From NCBI RefSeq assembly GCF_003086295.3, contig NC_092040.1, positions 59,561,559 through 59,625,558 of the forward strand: DNA of 64,000 nucleotides. The letters run 5' to 3'. This DNA comes from Arachis hypogaea (Eukaryota > Streptophyta > Magnoliopsida > Fabales > Fabaceae). A program made the translations under genes and the position numbers. Position 1 is the stretch's first letter. Each line of letters starts with the position of its first letter. The notes under the pieces were generated by a model. That model was not told the origin of the DNA, made no database searches, and saw only the letters and a list, made by a program, of their open reading frames with translations. Below, one piece after another: positions 20,503 to 31,329 of the stretch.

Positions 20503-21036
20503 GGACGCGCGCGCACGCTGTACGCGCACGCGTCCATGAGCGGATGCATCATCAGCCATAATCCAGAGAGTTGGGCCTCTCCTAGGCCAGCGTTGTGCCT
20601 CGAGCCCAACCCATCTCACGCTTACGCGCACTACGTGCGTGCGCGCCATACAAACATAGGAAGTAGCACGCGTGCGCGCACCTGCCGCGTACGCGTCGAG
20701 TTGCTGCTGCAAAATCTTGCGCCAAGCCCCAGAGAGTTAGGCCAGCTCTGGGCCATCCTTAAGCCCCTGGCCCAATTCATCTCGCGCGGACGCGTACATG
20801 CCGCATACGCGCAGGGTTAAGTAGTGCAACCACTAGGCCATTGACCAGAGAGTTAGGCCTCCTATGGGCCAACCCTAAGCCTACAGCCCAACTCCTGTCA
20901 CGCGTGCGCGCACGGTACGCGCACGCACCTTTACCCATTTCGATCTTCCGCGCTTAAGCGCGGTGTACGCGCACGCGTAGGTCCTTAGTGTCACCAATGC
21001 ACGCGGACGCACAAGGTGCGCGCCCGCGTCGTTCTA
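20503..21036 (+). repeat. CG-rich tandem array in C (ACGCG/CGCGC units)
   Basis: After a run of about 20 A (20475-20494) come four or five diverged units of roughly 110-150 bp. Each holds one or two ACGCGCACGCGT-type alternating purine-pyrimidine stretches and a copy of AGAGAGTT(G/A)GGCC...GGGCC. The density of CpG is far above the surroundings. Related shorter arrays are in the C LTRs, the D LTR (37155-37310), G (45480-45790), J (59540-59950) and L (61315-61490). Confidence 0.85.
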
Positions 21037-21059
21037 AAATGATGATAACCCTAACGCTC

Positions 21060-22310
21060 AACGAGCGTCGCGCAGTCGCGCCCTCCTTCCCCTTCCCAAC
21101 CTCCATCTCCATTTCTGCAACTCCCATAACCTCCCTTCTCTGCCGGCGACCACCACCGCAGGCCACCCTCCCTTCTTCTTCTCTTGCTATCTTCCCTCAA
21201 CCCTCCTTCTCTCATTCATCCACCACATTCTCCCTCTCAGCCACTCACTCTTCTTCCCCCTTCCGGCCGAACCTTCACCGTGCCGCCATCACCACCGCCG
21301 GCGACGCCCCCTCCCTCATCACCACCCAAATTTCTCTCTTCCTCTCTCATTCCCACCTTAAATCATCACCGACCCGCCCTTGTTCAGTGTCTCTTTTTGG
21401 CTGAACCACCGCGCCGGCAGCACGCACCGCCACCGTCCACGGCGGCGCAGTTCCGGGCACTACCCCCCAGTTTCATTTCCTCTCTTCGTTCCCCTTTGCT
21501 CCCAGGTTCCTACTCCAGTCTGTTATTTTTCTGTTTTTCCCTTTTTGCTGTTCGTTTTGATTAATTACTACAATTGTATGTTAGTTAGTTAAATTCAAAT
21601 TTTGTATGCTAGGTTAGTTAGAAATAACTGCGGTTAGGTAACTAGGGCTGGATAGAGGATTCTAGGCCTGATAAGTGCTCCGTTTGTGTTTATTTTCTGT
21701 TTGTTTGCTTGTCTGCTAAGTGCGAATTCTGAGTTGCTCTGTATGCAATTTGTGCTGCCTGAATGCCTTATTATTGCTACTGTGATTGGTTGATACTATA
21801 ATGATGCTGTTTGTGCTATTTTGCTACCCGGGATCGTCCAATTTTAAGCCGAGATGCTGCCCAATTTTCTAGAAATTTAATCTCATTTTGATCTTTATTA
21901 CGAATTTGGGCCAATTCTCGTTATTTTCAACTTCCGGGATTTGCATAAACATTGTAAACATGATTTGTGTGCTTGAAAGGTGCATCTCTCATCATGCTAC
22001 TAACCTCTAATTCCACTTTTTCTAAATCACTGACTTCTTACTCACCAACTTCACTCTTACTTGCATTTTAACCCTTTTGACCATTCTTTTGAGTCATGAT
22101 GATGAACATGCTTATTCTTTAGAAATTGTGCACATTGTTTGAAATATGGAACTCTTGGTTCATGGCTATGTTTTCTGTTTCTTTACTTATCATCCATGTT
22201 TCAAAATCTATTCACATCATGTTTGCTTGCCATCTATTTTACATCCTGAACATGTTTTACTTGCTTCATGCTAAGTGATTAATTGCCTATATTTTATTCC
22301 ATTTTTCAGG
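21060..22310 (+). promoter_or_regulatory. CT-rich leader and intron-like segment before C ORF2
   Basis: 21060-21510 is C/T-rich and free of A-rich tracts, like a plant 5' UTR. From about 21507 it turns T-rich and AT-rich like a plant intron, and it ends with a pyrimidine tract and CAG immediately before GATGTCAG, where ORF2 starts. A possible donor is CAGGTT at 21504-21509, but it is weak. G has the same CTTCAG/GATGG arrangement at its ORF2 start. Frames within 21184-21592 are low-complexity artefacts. Confidence 0.5.
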
Positions 22311-23612
22311 ATGTCAGATAAAGGAAAAGGAAAAGCATCATCTTCCAAAAAGAGAAAGAAAACCCCAAACCCCACTTTTGCCTCATTGCTTGCCTATGCT
22401 CAAAACCCTCTAAATGACATAGATAAGGCAAACCAATTACTACCGGCTCAGGATACGGTCAAATTCCCCAATCTCTATTGTGAACTCAGATTCCCAAGCT
22501 ACAATTCAAAGAATCTGAATACTGAGAAGAAACTGCTTATTCCATCAGATTTGGCCGACATCATCCACCAGCGTATTGACCGGATGGGTTTGACTTTTCT
22601 GGATAGGGAATTGAGCCGGGTGAACCGGTCTTGGGTACAGGAGTTCTACTGCAATTTCTTCCGCCACTCCCTTGACTCGGTATTTGTTAGGGGGATTGAG
22701 GTACCCATCACAGAGCAGGCCATAGAGGATGCCCTTACTTGCCGGCCTAAGACCAGTGACACTGATGCATTCATGCAGGCCGAGATAGACCTTCATTGCA
22801 TGACTTTTGACTTTGAGGCATTGAGGGCAGTGGTAGCCACTCCAGATGCTCCTTGGGTTATGGATGCCGATAACACGGCACCCAAGGGGATGCACTTTAG
22901 TTATCTGAGCCGAGAGGCTAAGACTTGGCAGCAGATTTTCACTCATTACGTCATGCCCACGACTCACTTCACAGAGATCCCGGTTGCTATGTTGATCCTA
23001 ATCAGCTGTGTGATGGAGGGAAAAGAGGTTTACTACCCCCAGCTGATCAGGCGGTTCATGTGGAGAGCCCACATCCGAGGTATCTTTCCGTTTCCGGTTT
23101 TGGTCACTCAGATGATTCAGAGGGCCGGAGTTCCGTGGCACCAGGATGATGTATCACCACCTCCACCGCTCCCTCAGAAGGAGCCAGTTACTATTCCATG
23201 GGGATCCTGGGTGCACGAGAGGCCCGCCTCACGACGTAGATCTCGAGCCAGAGCAGCAGTTGAGGGAGCTGGACCCTCTTCATCATCAGTCCCTGCGGGA
23301 GCATCTACCGCATCCGCACCTCAGCCGATGTACTTATTAGTTCAGCGTCTCTTCCGGTACATGGAGCACAGTAAGCGCCAGATCATGCGTCGCCTGGATC
23401 GGATTGACCAGATGTTTGTGGCTCAGGGCCTTGAGCTGCCCCCTCTACCAGAGTCTTCCGGTTCCGATGAGGAGACAGATTTACAGACTGAGGGTATTCC
23501 TGCGGATGAGCCAGCACATATGGATGCACCACCTCAGACACAGGAGTCTCAGCCGGTACCACAGCCACAGCCAGAGCCTACCGGTGTACCTATCCCTGAT
23601 CCTCAGGATTAG
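22311..23612 (+). CDS. Element C ORF2, putative plant transposon-type protein
   Basis: An intact 433-residue frame. I chose the ATG at 22311 because it follows a good 3' splice-site sequence and begins MSDKGKGKASSSKKRKKT, a strong basic nuclear-targeting-like start; an upstream ATG at 22275 is also in frame. Residues about 45-270 resemble the plant 'putative transposon protein' (Transposase_32-like) domain: LRFPSYNSKNL, VQEFYCNFFRHSL, VRGIEVPITEQAIEDAL and VAMLILISCVMEGKEV. The C-terminal 150 residues are rich in Pro, Gln, Ser and Glu. Shorter homologues are ORF2 of A, B, D, J and K. Function is unknown. Conservation in elements lacking pol suggests a use to the element. Confidence 0.75.
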   Translation: MSDKGKGKASSSKKRKKTPNPTFASLLAYAQNPLNDIDKANQLLPAQDTVKFPNLYCELRFPSYNSKNLNTEKKLLIPSDLADIIHQRIDRMGLTFLDRELSRVNRSWVQEFYCNFFRHSLDSVFVRGIEVPITEQAIEDALTCRPKTSDTDAFMQAEIDLHCMTFDFEALRAVVATPDAPWVMDADNTAPKGMHFSYLSREAKTWQQIFTHYVMPTTHFTEIPVAMLILISCVMEGKEVYYPQLIRRFMWRAHIRGIFPFPVLVTQMIQRAGVPWHQDDVSPPPPLPQKEPVTIPWGSWVHERPASRRRSRARAAVEGAGPSSSSVPAGASTASAPQPMYLLVQRLFRYMEHSKRQIMRRLDRIDQMFVAQGLELPPLPESSGSDEETDLQTEGIPADEPAHMDAPPQTQESQPVPQPQPEPTGVPIPDPQD

Positions 23613-23646
23613 CATCGAGGACGATGCTTAATCTTAAGTGTAGGGA
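23611..23646 (+). promoter_or_regulatory. AGGA-loop hairpin after C ORF2, with PPT-like TTAAGTGTAGGGAGG
   Basis: AGCATCG-AGGA-CGATGCT overlaps the ORF2 stop codon, followed by TTAAGTGTAGGGAGG. The same pair (different stem sequence) stands immediately before the 3' LTR at 25410-25448. D and G also have it at the ORF2 end. It may be a second polypurine tract or an RNA signal. Confidence 0.7.
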
Positions 23647-25409
23647 GGCAGCCGGTGGCATCATTAGATACCGGTGAACACTTTGCTAGCTATCTTACTT
23701 TGCACACTTTTTGTATACATTTGATGTATTTTGAGTTTATTTTAGATACTTTTACTGCTTGATACTTTTACTGCTTATTTTGGATTTATTTTGATTTTAG
23801 ATACTTTGATGCTTATGGATATCTCTAGATGTTTTAGATGATAGATTTCATACTTTTACTTTTAGTTGAATCTTTCTCTATACGTTTTGCATATCTTTCT
23901 TTTTAATTCGTGGTTGTGATTAGAAATCATACTTGAATTGTAAATAATTAGTCACCCTTTTTTTGCATAAGAAATTGGTTTTGAGTGAAAAAGGAAAGGG
24001 TGAACTAAGAAAATTTTGGATTTTTCAATCACAACAATGCCTAGTCAAACATTGAAAGTTTCCAAGAAGTTTAAATATAGGGCATTAACCCAATTGATTG
24101 AAAAAAAAATTTTTGGTAAAACTTGCTTGAATTTCATACTTTGTGAAGCATGTATTGAACTAAGAACACAAGCTTGTGAGACTTGAGCCTATTGATGTGG
24201 TTACATTTTATAACCACTTATTTTCCATTCTTGTGTGAAATTGCTCTCTTTTTATGATTGTAATCCTTGATTTGCTTGATTCTATATGTCCATTTATTTC
24301 TTGTATTTATGCATTTGTATGATTGAGGCCATTACTTCATTAGCCACTTACCCAAATAGCCAACCCTTTATTCTCCATTGTTAGCCAATTTTGAGCCTAT
24401 GCTTAACCAACTTATTCTTATTATAGCACATTACAAGCCCAAGGCGAAAAACCAATAAAAGTCCTTGTTTGGATCTTTGATTAGCCTAGGCTAGTGAGAG
24501 TGTTTATTATTCAAAGTTGGTGAGGCTTGGGAACATTGGAGGGGATAAAAGGGGTAGTACACTTTCATGTTTAGGAATTGGGTACATACTCATGTATTAA
24601 TCAAATGAATAGACCTTATGCATTGATATTCTTGTATATAGTTTGACAAAAAGAAATGAGAAGAAATGAAAAAAAAATGATGAAAAGAAAAGGAAATAAA
24701 AGTGAAAGAAAAAAAAATTGTATATGGAAAAAGAAAAAAAAAAAGAAAAGAAAAAAAAAGAAAAAAAAAGGGACAAATGGCCCCAAAGTGAAGTCAATAA
24801 AGAAGGGAATCAATGCATAGGTGTTATGAGTCAAATAAGAATGCATGAATATGTAAGAAAAAGTGAAGAATGGGTAGTTAGAATAGTTTGAACTTGTATA
24901 GGTCATTATATAGTTAGGTGGGGAAGTCTATGCTAATCAAAGATTCAAATATTAGCCCACTTAACCATAAATAATCCTACCTTGACCTTAACCCCATTAC
25001 AACCAAAATGAAAGACCTCATGATGAATGTATGCATGCATTGAATAAATGTTGATTGTTAGAAGGAAATCAAATTTTGGAAAGCTTGATTAGAAGAGAAT
25101 TGAGTGATTGACCCTTAAACACTTGAGTGAATAGAGTGGATACACATATCCGGTGAGGGTTCAAAAGTTCAATTACATGTGTTCGCCCATATTATCTATA
25201 TTCTTGCAAGTTTAAATCCTTTTTGATAATTCAATACAATTGTGGTTTGGAATTAATTCCTATTGCCTAGCCCTTGTGCTTACACATACTCTCTTGGCAA
25301 GTTGATATGTTTGAATTAAGCATTTGCATTTATTTTAGGTAGTTGCATTTAGATAGGATTCATGTAGTTTGGTTGCATTCAATGTCATACCCCTTGGTTC
25401 TTTCTTATT
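23647..25409 (+). other. Element C 3' untranslated region
   Basis: 1.8 kb, AT-rich, without credible ORFs. It contains a purine-rich low-complexity tract (about 24645-24775, GAAAA repeats), which produces spurious Phe-rich frames on the minus strand. From about 24805 it is shared with L (61985-62595) and more distantly with D (36240-36820) and G. Confidence 0.8.
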
Positions 25410-25448
25410 TTAGCATGAGGACATGCTAAGGCTTAAGTGTGGGGAGGT
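25410..25448 (+). other. Element C AGGA hairpin and polypurine tract
   Basis: TTAGCATG-AGGA-CATGCTAA, an 8-bp perfect stem (25410-25429), then CTTAAGTGTGGGGAGGT directly against the LTR start TGACAAAC. The purine run is the expected plus-strand primer. Confidence 0.85.
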
Positions 25449-26907
25449 TGACAAACCCCAATTTGACGGTTTGTTTTGTATTGAGTTTAGAGTATTTTGA
25501 TAACCTTTTGCCACATTTAGCCTATGGATTAGCATAGTTTTGTTATCTCTCCCATATTTGTGCTTAAGTGTAAAAACATGCTTTTAAACCTTATTTTGAT
25601 GAATTCTAAATTTCTCTTTGATTCCATAAGATGCCTTGATGTGTTTGTTAGTAATTCCAGGATTGAAATAGGCTAGGCATGGATCAAAGGAAGCAAGGAA
25701 GGAAGCATGCAAGTGGAGAGAAGCACAAAAAGCCAAGAGTTGATCTCAGCCGAGCACGCGTACGCGCACAAGGCGCTCGCGCGCACGTCGCAGAATTAGC
25801 CAAGGACGCGCACGCGTACCGTGCGCGCACGCGTCGTAGCCCGCACGTGATTCTTTTATTACAGCACATGTCTGGCAATTTTGGAAGGTTTTAGCAACCA
25901 ACTTTGGCGCCAAAATGCATATAAGAGCCAAGGATTGAAGGGGATTGACATTCATTCATTCATTCATTGACACACATTCACTTCCATAGACTAATTTTAG
26001 ATCATTAGGTAGATATTTTTAGTTAGTTACATTTTGTAGAGAGAGAAACTCCAACTTCTCTCTAGGATTCATCTTCATCTTCTCAATTCTCAACCATTCC
26101 TTGGTGAGATCTATTACAACACTCAATTTACTTTGTTCATGTTGTAGATCCTCTTCTCTAATCACATTAGTATTTGTAATTGTTCAAATGTCATAGATCT
26201 TAGGTTTAACTTTGTTGTTTTGGATTCTATTGATTCATTGAAGATTTCATTTTCATTGTTGTTCATTGTTGATTGTTGTTAATCTCTTGTGTTGAATTGC
26301 TTTGATTCTAATTCTTTTCTCTCCATTTTACTATGTCTTTCATTTTTGTCCTCCAAGTGTTTGAGAAAATGCCAACTTTAGATATGGAGTAGTATTCCCT
26401 CACTTGGCCTAGTGGTTGAGTCATTGGAGACACTTGAATAATGGATGTCAATTGTTGATTAAGAATTGAGGATTGCTAATTGACTTAGAGTGCACTAAAG
26501 CTAGACTTCCCTAGGGTGAGACTAGGACTTGTGACTTGAGTTAATTACTTTTACTTGACTTTCCTCTATAATTAGGGGCTAACTAAGTAAAGCAACACTC
26601 TTTTGTTATCACAATTGAATGAAGCTATAGTGATGGGACTTCCAATGTTCAACCTTGGCCAAGGCTTTTAATATTGATTGTTTGTTGTTTTCTTTTATTC
26701 ACACTTTTATGCTACACTCTTTAAACCACAAAAGACCACTTAACCAATAGCATGCATCCTTGTAGCATTCCTAGGGAAGAACGACTCGGGACTAATACTC
26801 TCGATTATAGATTGTAGAATTGTTTGATGATGGATTTTGTGTCGGTTTAAACTATACTACGATCGATTACTTGAAAAATTTCTATACCGGCAAGAATTCA
26901 TTTGTCA
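25449..26907 (+). repeat. Element C 3' LTR
   Basis: 1459 bp, same length as the 5' LTR, with six substitutions and no indel. It carries the same E2F-like palindrome and TATA box (25903-25925). It ends TTTGTCA at 26907 and is followed by the CCCCT target duplication. Confidence 0.95.
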
Positions 26908-27643
26908 CCCCTACATTAGAAGGGTCAACTTTGATCAAAGGTTGGACCAAGCCCTCATGGACATATGTGTGGAAGGAGCTCAATGGAAAAGAGACTCAAG
27001 AGGCATTCCGGTTCAATTGAGAAGACCGGACCTTAAGCCTGTGTCTAGAGGATGGTTGGAGTTCATCCAACGCTCCATCATTCCTACTAGCAACCGATCT
27101 GAAGTGACTGTAGATTCGGCCATCATGATCCATAGTATCATGATTAGGGAGGAAGTGAAAGTTCATGAGATCATACCTCTAGAACTCTACAAGGTAGCTG
27201 ACAAGTCTTCTACTTTGGCAAGGTTAGCTTTTCCTCATCTCATTTGTCACATATGCAATTTGGCTGGGATTGACATAGAAGGAGACATCCTCATTGAAGA
27301 GGACAAACCCATCACTAAGAAAAGGATGGAGAAAACAAGAGAGCCCACTCATGGACCTCAACAAGAGTAAGAGGAAATTCCTCATGAAATCACTGAGATG
27401 CTTTAAGGGATGCATTTTCCTCTACACAACTATTGGGAGCAACTCAACACCTCTTTGCTGGAAGGCTTGAGTTACAACATGAACCAACTAAGGGTGGAGC
27501 ACCAAGAGCACTCCATCATTCTCCATGAGATTAGAGAAGATCAAAGAGCTATGAGGGAGGAGCAACAAAGGCATGGAAGAGACATAGAGGAGCTCAGGCG
27601 TTCCATTGGATCTTCAAGAGGAAGAACTAGCCGCCATCACTAA
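26908..27643 (+). pseudogene. Element A ORF2, tail copy 1, 3' part
   Basis: Resumes right after C in the same protein: YIRRVNFDQRLDQALMDICV, then GWLEFIQRSIIPTSNRSEVT, then a coiled-coil-like end (EQLNTS...EHQEHSIILHEIREDQRAMREEQQRHG) finishing GSSRGRTSRHH. Two stops interrupt it, at QQE* (27368) and ML* (27404). Both also occur in tail copy 2, so they predate the duplication of the tail. K has sense codons (for example CAA) there. Confidence 0.8.
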
Positions 27644-28746
27644 GGTGGACCCGTTCTTTGATTTCCTTGTTCTTATTTTTTTGTTTTTCGAATTTGATGC
27701 TTTATGTTTGTTTATGTTTGTGTCTTTACTACATGATCATTAGTGTCTAGTGTCTATGTCTTAAAGCTATGAATAATTCCATGAATCCTTCACCTCTCTT
27801 AAATGAAAAATGTGCCTAATTACAAAAGAACAAGAAGTACTTGGATTTCAAATTTTATCTTGAAACCAGTTTGATTATTTTGATGTGTTGGCAATACTTT
27901 TTGTTCTCTGAATGAATGCTTGAATAGTGCATATTTTTTATAGTGAAATTTATGAATGTTAAAATTGTTGGCTCTTGAAAGAATGATGAACAAAGAGAAA
28001 TATTATTGATAATCTGAAAAATCATGAAATTGATTCTTGAAGCAAGAAAAAGCAGTGAAAAAAGTAGCAAAAAAAATGGCGAAAAAAAAGAAAGAAAGAA
28101 AAAGAAAAAGCAAGCAGAAAAAGCCAATAGCCCTTTAAACCAAAAGGCAAGGGTAAAGGGGATCGAAGGCTTTGAGCATTAATGGACAGGAGGGCCCAAA
28201 GGAATAAAATCCTAGCCTAAGCGGCTAAATCAAGCTGTCCCTAACCATGTGCTTGTGGCATGAAGGTCCAAGTGAAAAGCTTGAGACTGAGTGGTTAAAG
28301 TCGTGATCCAAAGCAAAAAGAGTGTGCTTAAGAACTCTGGACACTTCTAACTGGGGACTTTAGCAAAGCTGAGTCACAATCTGAAAAGGTTCACCCAGTT
28401 ATGTGTCTATGGCATTTATGTATCCAGTGGTAATACTGGAAAACAAAGTGCTTAGGGCCACGGCCAAGACTCATAAAGTAGCTGTGTTCAAGAATCAACA
28501 TACTGAACTAGGAGAATCAATAACACTATCTAAAATTCTGAGTTCTTATAGATGCCAATCATTCTGAATTTTCAAAGGATAAAGTGAGATGCCAAAACTG
28601 TTCAGAAGCAAAAAGCTACTAACCCCGCTCATCTAATTGGGACTAAGTTTCATTAATATTATGAGATTCATTGTATGTTCTCTTCTTTTTATCCTATTTT
28701 TTTTCAGTTGCTTGGGGATAAGCAACAATTTAAGTTTGGTGTGTTG
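27644..28746 (+). other. Element A 3' untranslated region, hairpin and PPT, tail copy 1
   Basis: AT-rich with an A-rich stretch (28040-28115). It ends with the hairpin GTTGCTT-GGGGAT-AAGCAAC (28707-28726), then TTTAAGTTTGGTGTGTTG and the LTR at 28747. No coding capacity. It matches 32485-33585 at high identity. Confidence 0.8.
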
Positions 28747-30335
28747 TGATGAGCGGATAATTTATACGCTTTTTGGCATTGTTTTTAGATAGTTTTTAGT
28801 AGGATCTAGCTACTTTTTAGTATATTTTTTTTAGTTTTTAAGCAAAATTCACATTTCTGGACTTTACTATGAGTTTGTATGTTTTTCTGTGATTTCAGAT
28901 ATTTTCTGGCTGAAATTGAGGGACCTGAGCAAAAATCTAATTCAGAGGCTAAAAAAGAACTGCTGATGTTGTTGGATTCTGACCTCCCTACACTCGAAAT
29001 CAAATTTTTGGAGCAGTCTCAATTGCGTTGGAAAGTAGACATCCTAGGCTTTCCAGCAATATATAATAGTCCATACTTTGCTCGAGTTTTGACAACACAA
29101 ATTAGCGTTCAAACGCCAATTCCCTGCCCTATTCTGGCGTTAATTGCCAGAAACAAGTTACAAGCTAGAGTTAAACGCCCAAAACAGGCTGCAAACTGGC
29201 GTTTAACTCCAAGAGAAGTCTCTACACATGAAAGCTTTAATGCTCAACCCAAGCACATACCAAGTGGGCCCGAAAGTGGATTTTTGCATCATTTACTTAT
29301 TTCTCTAAACCCTAATAACTAGTCTAGTATAAATAGGATCCTTTACTATTGTATTGGAGATGCTGGTGACCTTTCACATCTTTGGATCATTTTTAGTCCT
29401 TAGACATTAGGGGCTAGCCTCACGGCCATACCTGGACCTTCATCACTTATGTATTTTCAACGGTGGAGTTTCTACACACCATAGATTAAGGTGTGGAGCT
29501 CTGCTGTTCCTCGAGTATTAATGCAATTACTAATATTTTCTATTCAATTCATGCTTATTCCTGTTCTAAGATATCCATTCGCAAACAGAACATGATGAAT
29601 GTGATGATTATGTGACGCTCATCTCCATTCTCACTTATGAACATGTGCCTGACAAACACTCCCATTCTAAATGCAAACAAGCTTGAATGCATATCTATTA
29701 GCCTTCTGGTTCACGATCAGAGTCTTCGTGGTATAAGCTAGAATCAATTGGCAGCATTCTTGAGATCCGAAAAGTCTAAACCTTGTCTGTAGTATTCCGA
29801 GTAGGATTTGGGATGGGATGACTATGACGAGCTTCAAACTCACAAGTGTTGGGCGTAGTGGCAGATGCAAAAGGATCAATAGATTTTATTCCGACATGAT
29901 CGAGAACTAACAGATGATTAGCCGTGCAGTGACAGAGCATTTGGACCATTTTCACTGAGAGGATGGGAAGTAGCCATTGACAACGGTGACGCTCTACATA
30001 CAGCTTGCCATGGAAGGAGCCTTGCATGTTTGAAAGTGAGGAAGCATTATATTACAGGAATTTAGAAGACAAGGCATCTCCAAAACTCCAACATATTCTC
30101 CATTACTGCATAATAAGTATTTATTTCATGCTCTTTTACTTTTTACAATAAAACTAAAAATTATTATTGATATTATATCCTGACTAAGAGTTACAAGATA
30201 ACCATAGCTTGCCTCAAGCCAACAATCTCCATGGGATCGACCCTTACTCACGTAAGGTATTACTTGAATGACCCAGTGCACTTGCTGGTTAGTGGTACGA
30301 ATTGTGAAAAGTGTGATTTGCAATTTCGTGCACCA
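28747..30335 (+). repeat. Recombinant LTR (A-type start, B-type end)
   Basis: 1589 bp. From 28747 to about 29875 it follows A's 3' LTR (33586 onward), including the TATA box TATAAATA at 29328-29335. From about 29883 it follows the B 3' LTR (for example TTTTATTCCGACATGATCGAG, against AACCTATTCCAACATGAGTGAG in A). The switch falls within the shared ATCAATAGA at 29875-29883. It ends CACCA and is followed by CCCACATTC, exactly as the B 3' LTR at 15444 is. This is the signature of unequal LTR-LTR crossing-over. Confidence 0.9.
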
Positions 30336-30567
30336 CCCACATTCAAACTCTAAGTTTGTTGTTGGTAGGCCACAGCCAAATTCTAAGTTTGGTGTTGAGA
30401 GGCCACAACCAAACTCTAAGTTTGGTGTTGAGAGGCCCCAACCATGCACTGAATACCTGAGAGGCTCCATGAGAGCCCACTGTCAAGCTATTGACATTAA
30501 AGAAGTGCTTATTGGGAGACAACCCAATTTTATTTATCTATGTTATTTTATGTTTTCTTTAGGTTGA
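30336..30567 (+). pseudogene. Element A gag-protease C-terminus (tail copy 2)
   Basis: Encodes HSNSKFVVGRPQPNSKFG followed by two ERPQPNSKFG-type repeats and CTEYLRGSMRAHCQ, ending at TGA 30565-30567. There is no upstream protease here because the duplicated unit starts at the LTR. It is a fragment created by the duplication. Confidence 0.75.
30511..30528 (+). promoter_or_regulatory. Post-ORF1 stem-loop, A tail copy 2
   Basis: ATTGGG-AGACAA-CCCAAT, 6-bp stem. Loop AGACAA is shared with G, while copy 1 has AGACAC. Confidence 0.7.
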
Positions 30568-30654
30568 TGATCATCTGGAGTCACAAAAATAACTACAAAA
30601 ATTAAAGCAAATTCAAAAATATCATTAAAAATAACACACCCTGGAGGAGGAATT

Positions 30655-30835
30655 TACTGGCGTTTAAACGCCAGTAAGAGTAGCAGAATGGGCGTTAAAC
30701 GCCCAGTCTGGCACTATTTTGGGCGTTTAACGCCAGAAACAAGCAACAGCTTGGCGTTAAACTCCAGGAAAGGTATAGAATCTGACGTTTAACGCCAGAA
30801 ATAAGCAGCAGTCTGGTGTTAAACACCAGGATTGC
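30655..30835 (+). repeat. Palindromic GGCGTT/AACGCC units, A tail copy 2
   Basis: Six units matching those at 15765-15945 with substitutions. One arm is restored relative to copy 1 (AAACGCCAG against AAACGACAG), a useful marker between copies. Confidence 0.85.
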
Positions 30836-31133
30836 ACAATAGGGGCATTTTGCACGCCTAAAAGGAGCATGGATGAGAAATCCTTGACCCCTCAGGATCT
30901 GTAGACCCCACACAATCCCCACCAACCCCACCTCTCCCTCCCCCTTACACATATCTATAACACTCTACCCAGAACACCACTTACCAATCAAATCCTATCC
31001 TCTTCCCTATATTCTCTTCACCAATCACCTCCATATCTCTTCCCCAAAAACCCCACCTACCTCATTTTCAAATTCAAACACTTTTCCCTCCCAAACCCAC
31101 CCAATTCCATTCGGCCACTCTCCCTCTCTTTTT

Positions 31134-31292
31134 CTATAAATACCCCTCTTCGCTCCTTCATTTTCACACATCACAAACACTCTCCTACCCTATTGGCCAA
31201 ACCTCTATCTCCCTCTATCTCCTCTATTTTCTTCTTCTCCTTCTTTCTTTCTTCTTTTGCTCGAGGACGAGCAAACCTTTTAAGTTTGGTGT
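31134..31292 (+). promoter_or_regulatory. Putative internal promoter and AGGA hairpin, A tail copy 2
   Basis: CTATAAATA at 31134-31142, a CT-rich leader, the hairpin TTTGCTCG-AGGA-CGAGCAAA at 31256-31275 and TAAGTTTGGTGT at 31281-31292, then the ORF2 start at 31330. Confidence 0.6.
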
Positions 31293-31329
31293 GGTAAAAA
31301 TATTTCTTTTTGTTTTTCCATAACCATTT

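Larger units (their letters stand above)
16867..26907 (+). mobile_element. Element C: complete young non-autonomous LTR retrotransposon
   Basis: 10,041 bp with ends TGACAAAC...TTTGTCA and target duplication CCCCT (16862-16866, 26908-26912). Both LTRs are 1459 bp and differ at six positions (about 0.4%), so insertion is recent. Layout: LTR, tRNA-Asp PBS, ORF1 (556 codons, not a recognisable Gag), stem-loop, CG-rich tandem array, CT-rich leader, intron-like segment, ORF2 (433 codons), AGGA hairpin, untranslated region, second AGGA hairpin, PPT, LTR. No protease, RT or integrase is present, so enzymes must come from another element. Using the same primer as B and sharing its RNA signals makes a B-like helper plausible. 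Confidence 0.95.

Noticed and set aside
21184..21592. Overlapping Pro/Ser-rich frames
   Set aside because: Low-complexity CT-rich leader of C ORF2; both frames open only because of base composition.
23383..23568. Minus-strand frames within C ORF2
   Set aside because: Antisense shadows of the Pro/Gln-rich tail; no independent support.
24597..24906. Minus-strand Phe/Ser-rich frames of 66 and 96 codons
   Set aside because: They read the complement of a GAAAA low-complexity tract in the C untranslated region; no homologue or start context.
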